Positions 59,301 to 64,000 of a stretch of 64,000 bases of DNA are shown in pieces. The notes under the pieces were generated by a model that did not search any database, was not told the DNA's origin, and saw nothing but the letters and a program-made list of their open reading frames with translations. The stretch spans positions 2,294,001 through 2,358,000 of the forward strand of contig JAKULF010000008.1 in the NCBI GenBank assembly GCA_022661535.1. The letters are read 5' to 3'. This DNA comes from Eutypa lata (lineage: Eukaryota; Ascomycota; Sordariomycetes; Xylariales; Diatrypaceae). Both the position numbers and the translations under genes were made by a program. Positions within the stretch are counted from its first letter, which is position 1, and every line of letters starts with the position of its first letter.

Positions 59301-62300
59301 GGTACTGCCGCAGCAGATACCGATGAGCGCATCCAGGAACTCATTCACGAATCAGCCGACTTAAAACGAGAGTTGGAAATCACGAAGACGCATCTTGAAA
59401 ACGCTCAGGCCCAGGTTGAGCAATACAGAGAATTAAGTCAAGCTTCCGAGGAGGAACTCGAGAGGTTGAACGCTACGCAAGAGCAGTACACGCAAGATAC
59501 GGAATCCCGACTCACAGCAAAGGATGCAGCTCTTAAGGAGCTCGAGCAACGGGTTGAGGACCTGTCATCAGAATTGACCCGGTCCAACAGTGAGCTTTCG
59601 ACCCTACGCGACTCTCAAGCGGACATTGCGCGCCGTCATGAGGAAGAGAAAGCAATCCTTGACAGCGAAATCAAACGCCTCAAGGAGGAAGAGGAGAAGT
59701 ACTCAGCTTCATCTCAATTTCACCAGCAAGACCTTCGGGCACAGGCCGAAATCGCAACCAATGCCCAACAGGCGTACGAAACAGAAGTGACGAAGCATGG
59801 AGAAACTGCCAAGACACTATCTGTCATCCGTGCTGAGTACAACCAATGGAAAACTGCGGCTGCCTCTGCTCGAGCTGAAGCTGAGTCCGCCAAGGCCGCA
59901 TTGTTACAGAGCGAGGGCTCTTGGGATGAACGACGACAAAAGTTCGAGCAAGAACTCTCTGACCTTCGAACTAGCTGGGACAACGCTAACGCCCAGAACA
60001 AATTGCTCCACCAAGAGTTGGAGAATGTCACAACCCAGGTCTCAGCGTTACAACAGAGTCGTGAGTCGGCTGGTGAGTCCCTGGAGGCAATCGCTAGTCA
60101 GCCAAGCGGCGCGGGTGAGGACAAATTCCGGGAACTAGCCAACTACCTCCGACGAGAGAAGGATATCCTCGAGGTGCAATACGATCTCAAAGTTCAAGAA
60201 GCTAAGAGGCTCCAACAGCAATACGAGTACGCTCAATCTCAGCTAGATGAGGCTAGGATCAAATTAGAACAGGAACGACGATCTCATGCCGACAGTGATC
60301 GGAGTTCTATGGCGCAGAAGGATCTCATGGCTAAACTTGAGGAACTCAATCTCTTCCGCGAGAGCAGTGCTGCTCTACGAGCCGAAGCTCGGGAAGCACA
60401 ATCACGACTAGCAGAGAAGACTGCAAAGGTCACGGAACTGGAAACTACCATTCAACCTCTCGAGGCTCAGATCGAAGAGCTGCAAAGCCAGTTAGGCTTT
60501 AAGGAGGCTGAGATGAAGCAGTTGCAAGAGGACAGGGACAGGTGGCAGAAGCGCACGGAAGATATCCTCTCCAGGCATGGTAGGACAGACCCGGCAGAAG
60601 TTGAAGAACTCAAACAGACTGTCTCCAACCTTGAGACGGAGCGGGACGCGCTCCGTGACGCCGAAGCTCCACTGAAGGAGAAGATTCAGCAGTTAGAGAA
60701 GACACTTGAAGAGAAGGAGAACAGCTGGCAGGTTATCCGTGAAAAGCTCATCAACTCGGCAAAAGAAAAGGCCAGAAGTCTCACAGTCCAGAAGAACGAG
60801 GTAGTTGTGGAGAGAGACCAATTACAAGCGCAACTGAAAGATTCCAACGGACATCTCTCAACCACCAGAGAGGAGCTCGATGCTGCTAAGAAAGAGCGCA
60901 CTGCTGTGGAGGAACAGCTTAACGCCTTTAAGCGGCAAGTTGAGCTTCTCCAAGAAGAAGCCAAGAACAACACTTCACCACCGGTTCCTCTGCAGCCGAC
61001 CACATCAGATCCGTCCAATTCTCAGGCAGTATCTGACCTTCAAACTCAACTCGACGAGGCGCGGGCAGAACTAGAGGGTATCAAGACACAGAAGGCAACT
61101 ATCGAGGAAGAACTACAGAGTCTACGCGGCCAGCTGAGCACTGCCCTTTCCGAGCGAGATCAAGCCATTGCCAATGCCCTAACAGGGGCAGCTAATGGTG
61201 ATGTGTCGAGACAAAATGGCGATGACGCTGCTGTCTCTCAACTTACACCCTCCATACCGCTCTCGGATGACGAGCGCAAGGCGTTGGAAGAGAAGATAGC
61301 AGCTGCGGAAGCCAAAGCTGCCGAATACGAAGCTAAGGCTCAAGAGGCCGAAGAGAGCATTAACACAACTGTCAAGGCTAGAAGTGACAAGATGAAGGAG
61401 GCCTTGAACAAGCGTCTCAATGAGTACAAATCTCAGATGGAGGACGAGAAGGCTCAACTAAACCAGGAAAAGGACAAATTGGAGTCGGACTTCAAATTGC
61501 GCGTAGAACAAGAGCGCAAGATTTGGGAGGCGGAACATGGAAGTGCATCGAACAAGCCCCCTGCCACACCAATCAAGCAGGCTTTTTCGGAAACTCCGGC
61601 TGGAACTCCCACCACTTCGGTTCCAGATCTAAGTGGTCTGAGCGACAAGGAGATACGTGATCTTCTTTCTAACAACGCTACGCTAAAGAGTATCGTGCAG
61701 AATAATGTCAGGAACAAGCTTGCTGCCGAAACGAAGAAGTTGCGAGAGGAGATGGAACCAACTCTCAAAGCAGAGTGGGAACAGAAGATTACGCAGGCTC
61801 GCGAGCAAGCAACGAAGCTAGCGTCTTCTAAGAGTAGCCTTCAACTCAACATGGCCGAAAACAGGACTCGGACTGCGAACGCAAAACTAGGTGTTGTAGA
61901 GAAGGCCGCGAAGGAAGCACCCCAACGCCCAGTTGGTGAGGTATGGAACGAAGCGAAGGATGCTAGACCACCCCCACCACCACCGGCTGCCCCGAAACAG
62001 GCTGCCCCAGCACCGGCAGCAGCTACCGCATCGGGTACCACGCCAGCTACTACGCCAGCTACAGCGCCAACGCCAGCTGCAGCTCCAGCTACGACACCGG
62101 CTGGTACTCCAACCAAGGCACCAACAGCCACGCCTACAGCTACAGACAAGCCAACTAGTACGCCTCGTCCTCGACTAGACCCCTCTGCAAAATCAGCTTT
62201 ACTGACCAATCTAGCAGGCTCACATGCCCTACCCGCTGCTCCAGTAGCTCCTGCTCCGACTAGTGGTATACCAAAACCAACTGGATTACCCTTCCCATCT

Positions 62301-62480
62301 GGGGCCACCAACCGGGGTCGCGGTGGCGCTCGTGGTCGCGGAGGCCGTGGAGGTGGACAACAAGGCCGCGTCAGCCTAAATGCATCGGCAGAAAATTTCC
62401 AACCGGGAAACAAACGGCCCCGCAACGATTCCGAGGCGGGCAATGGCCCGAAGAGGGCTAGAGGTGGTGCCCAACAATGA
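56371..62480 (+). CDS. MLP1: MLP1/TPR nuclear-basket nucleoporin
   Basis: Exon 1 56371-56659, intron 56660-56736 (77 nt), exon 2 56737-62480, giving 2,010 aa, the usual size. Nearly all of residues 45-1600 is coiled coil (long Glu/Lys/Gln/Leu heptad runs such as LEKLRARITSLETSNRE), as in TPR/MLP1/MLP2. The tail is Pro/Ala/Thr-rich, then RGRGGARGRGGRGGG and a basic end (KRPRNDSEAGNGPKRARGG). The protein lines the nuclear basket, anchors mRNA quality control and the spindle checkpoint, and is large and single-copy in most ascomycetes. The CDS has no frameshift. Confidence 0.95.
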
Positions 62481-63528
62481 TGAGTCTCGAGTAGCTTAGG
62501 ATGTCATGGCGCAGTATCAGAAGTGTCCCATCATAATATCTTCTAGCGCTTTCTCTGCGGTGGCAAGGTTTGGAACGTAGTAAAGGGGGTCGGGAATCGG
62601 CGCTGTGTCTATTACATGTAACATAATGTGTTTCGGGATTCTACGAAAGTATTTGCATGCTGTCTTAAGGGGGGAGGGAATAGTCAGACAACGAATGAGA
62701 GGGAAGTTCATGTTTGCGAGAGGAGAGGCAGAGAAAACGCGACCGCATGTGGTTTAGATGAGATGTTAGCGTTGCCTGGGTGCAAAACGATAGGTGTCAG
62801 CTAGCTAGGCTTGCTAGCTATAAGTAGCTTGATCTAGCACCTGACACGCATCTCTCTTGATCTTAATACGAGAACAGATAAGTTTCTTTTGTGCTTTTGT
62901 GCTTTCTTCAACTTCGACATTTGTCTTTCGAAGTGACTTAGTATCGGGTTCTTTGAATATACCTGATGTTGTCCTCGCCTTTAGAAACAAGGGGCTTGTT
63001 GATTTCTCTGCTAGTTGGTGCATATGTCTGTTTAGATGCATACGAAAGTTAGGGGGGGGGGAGTCTTTATGCAGAAATTGAGAAAATCGGTATAGTACGC
63101 CTTGTTAAACATAAAAGGTGCATGTTGCGTTCGTGTAAACTTAAATATCTATTTACTTCTTTTTGTCTTTTTTATATTTTACAGGAAGGCTTTGTTATAT
63201 TAAGGATACAGTATTAAAATATCAACTTGAAGCATAGCATCTTAAGTTCTTAACACGTAGATTTCAAATGGGTATAGACAATACTGTTTCATGTGGTGTT
63301 TATATTATTACGTAGAACTTAATTAGCATAATTCAAGTGTAGCATCTTTGTTGTAAACATAAAACAATAAAACAATAATCAAAACTCGAGACTTCACAAA
63401 GACATTATACCAGAACCTAATCCGAATCTCAACCATATCAAGCAGTCAACGTCTCACCCACCTACCTACCACATCGTATCCAGCCACTCACCTCTCCTCT
63501 CTCTCATCACGTCCCATCCTCAGCGCCC
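62481..63528. other. intergenic, no gene seen
   Basis: 3' flank of the nucleoporin gene, then AT-rich sequence. A G10 run lies at about 63052-63061. No supported frame. Confidence 0.5.
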
Positions 63529-64000
63529 TCACGGGAATCCTCGCCGCGCCTGCGCCAACTCCCGCGCCAGCGCCGCGATGCGGGCCTGCGCATCCCTCAT
63601 CGCCACGAACCCGATGGGTCCGCGTGCGGCGTCAGCCTGTGCCCGGGCGTTGACCTGCTGCAGGTCGTCCCACAGGTCTAGCGCCACGGCTTGCGCGCGC
63701 AGGAGATCGCGCTCGAGAGCAGGCACCCGCGCGTCCAGACAATCGCAGTGCATCCGGGGCGCGCCCTCGTAAGGGGCGTGCCCCGGCGGGGCTACCGGCG
63801 GGGCTGGTTGGGGGGGGACGTTGTTCGGGGCCTGCGGGGCACGATTGTTAAAAAGGTTGGTGATGGCAGCGGTGATGGCAGTGGTGATGGCGCGGGTCTC
63901 GTCGTAGATCCAGAAGGGGACCAGGAGGACCCACGCGATGAGATTCCCGACCCGCGCGAGGACGTCGAGCGTCCGGGCTACGTCCGCGAGGAGGCTGCGG
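63529..64000 (-). CDS. partial gene, 5' end beyond the window
   Basis: Open from the window edge to the TGA at 63529 (157 codons). It is GC-rich and uninterrupted, so the internal ATG at 63753 is not the true start. From the edge it reads as LLADVARTLDVLARVGNL, a hydrophobic segment IAWVLLVPFWIY, a Pro/Ala-rich linker (APQAPNNVPPQPAPP), then a helical Ala/Arg-rich part (LERDLLRAQAVALDLWDDL). The pattern is a membrane-anchored or coiled-coil tail. I do not recognise a family. Confidence 0.55.
   Translation of the reverse strand, partial: RSLLADVARTLDVLARVGNLIAWVLLVPFWIYDETRAITTAITAAITNLFNNRAPQAPNNVPPQPAPPVAPPGHAPYEGAPRMHCDCLDARVPALERDLLRAQAVALDLWDDLQQVNARAQADAARGPIGFVAMRDAQARIAALARELAQARRGFP

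Noticed and set aside
61841..62443. 200-codon minus ORF in the nucleoporin tail
   Set aside because: Antisense of the Pro/Ala/Thr and RG-rich C-terminus.

Overview
The window is nuclear DNA of a filamentous ascomycete (Pezizomycotina, probably Sordariomycetes or a close class). Support: protein-coding genes carry short introns of about 45-240 nt with GTRNGT donors and YAG acceptors. There are a Zn2Cys6 regulator, HET-domain genes, a NimX-type CDK1, a Pho80-like cyclin, an MLP1/TPR nucleoporin and secreted cysteine-rich proteins. One block is extremely AT-rich and looks RIP-mutated. No rRNA, CRISPR array or convincing intact tRNA was seen.

Layout. 0-6.4 kb: an SDR gene (minus) and a five-exon Zn2Cys6 transcription factor (plus), separated by 2.3 kb that holds a pol III (SINE-like) relic. 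7.1-17.2 kb is an accessory graveyard. A caspase-domain gene is split by a 1,958-bp hAT-like transposon relic with recognisable 20-bp inverted ends and an 8-bp target duplication. An intact HET-domain gene (minus) follows, then a HET pseudogene and an oxidoreductase-like pseudogene. 17-31.6 kb is gene-poor and rich in microsatellites; only the PHO85-type cyclin gene stands out. 31.6-34.9 kb: CDK1 (minus) and an AlkB-like dioxygenase (plus) share a divergent promoter region. 35-46 kb: a weak small membrane-protein ORF, a spliced 108-aa eight-cysteine secreted protein, a 615-bp MITE-like element with perfect 22-bp ends and an internal minisatellite, a second SDR, and a secreted CVNH (cyanovirin-N homology) protein. 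46-56 kb: a short HMG-box protein with odd in-frame repeats behind its stop, a small multi-pass membrane protein, a secreted protein of unknown role, and a type I membrane protein with three six-cysteine repeats and a 7-nt micro-exon. 56.4-62.5 kb: MLP1/TPR nucleoporin. A partial GC-rich ORF runs off the right edge.

How it fits together. The housekeeping genes (CDK1, cyclin, AlkB homologue, nucleoporin) are intact and form the stable backbone. The cell-death/allorecognition genes (caspase-like, HET) are decaying next to a transposon, and the stop codons in them are of the kind RIP makes. Several small secreted proteins, typical of a fungus that meets other organisms, lie in the right half. 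All spliced models here were built by hand from splice signals and frame continuity and are not backed by transcript data.
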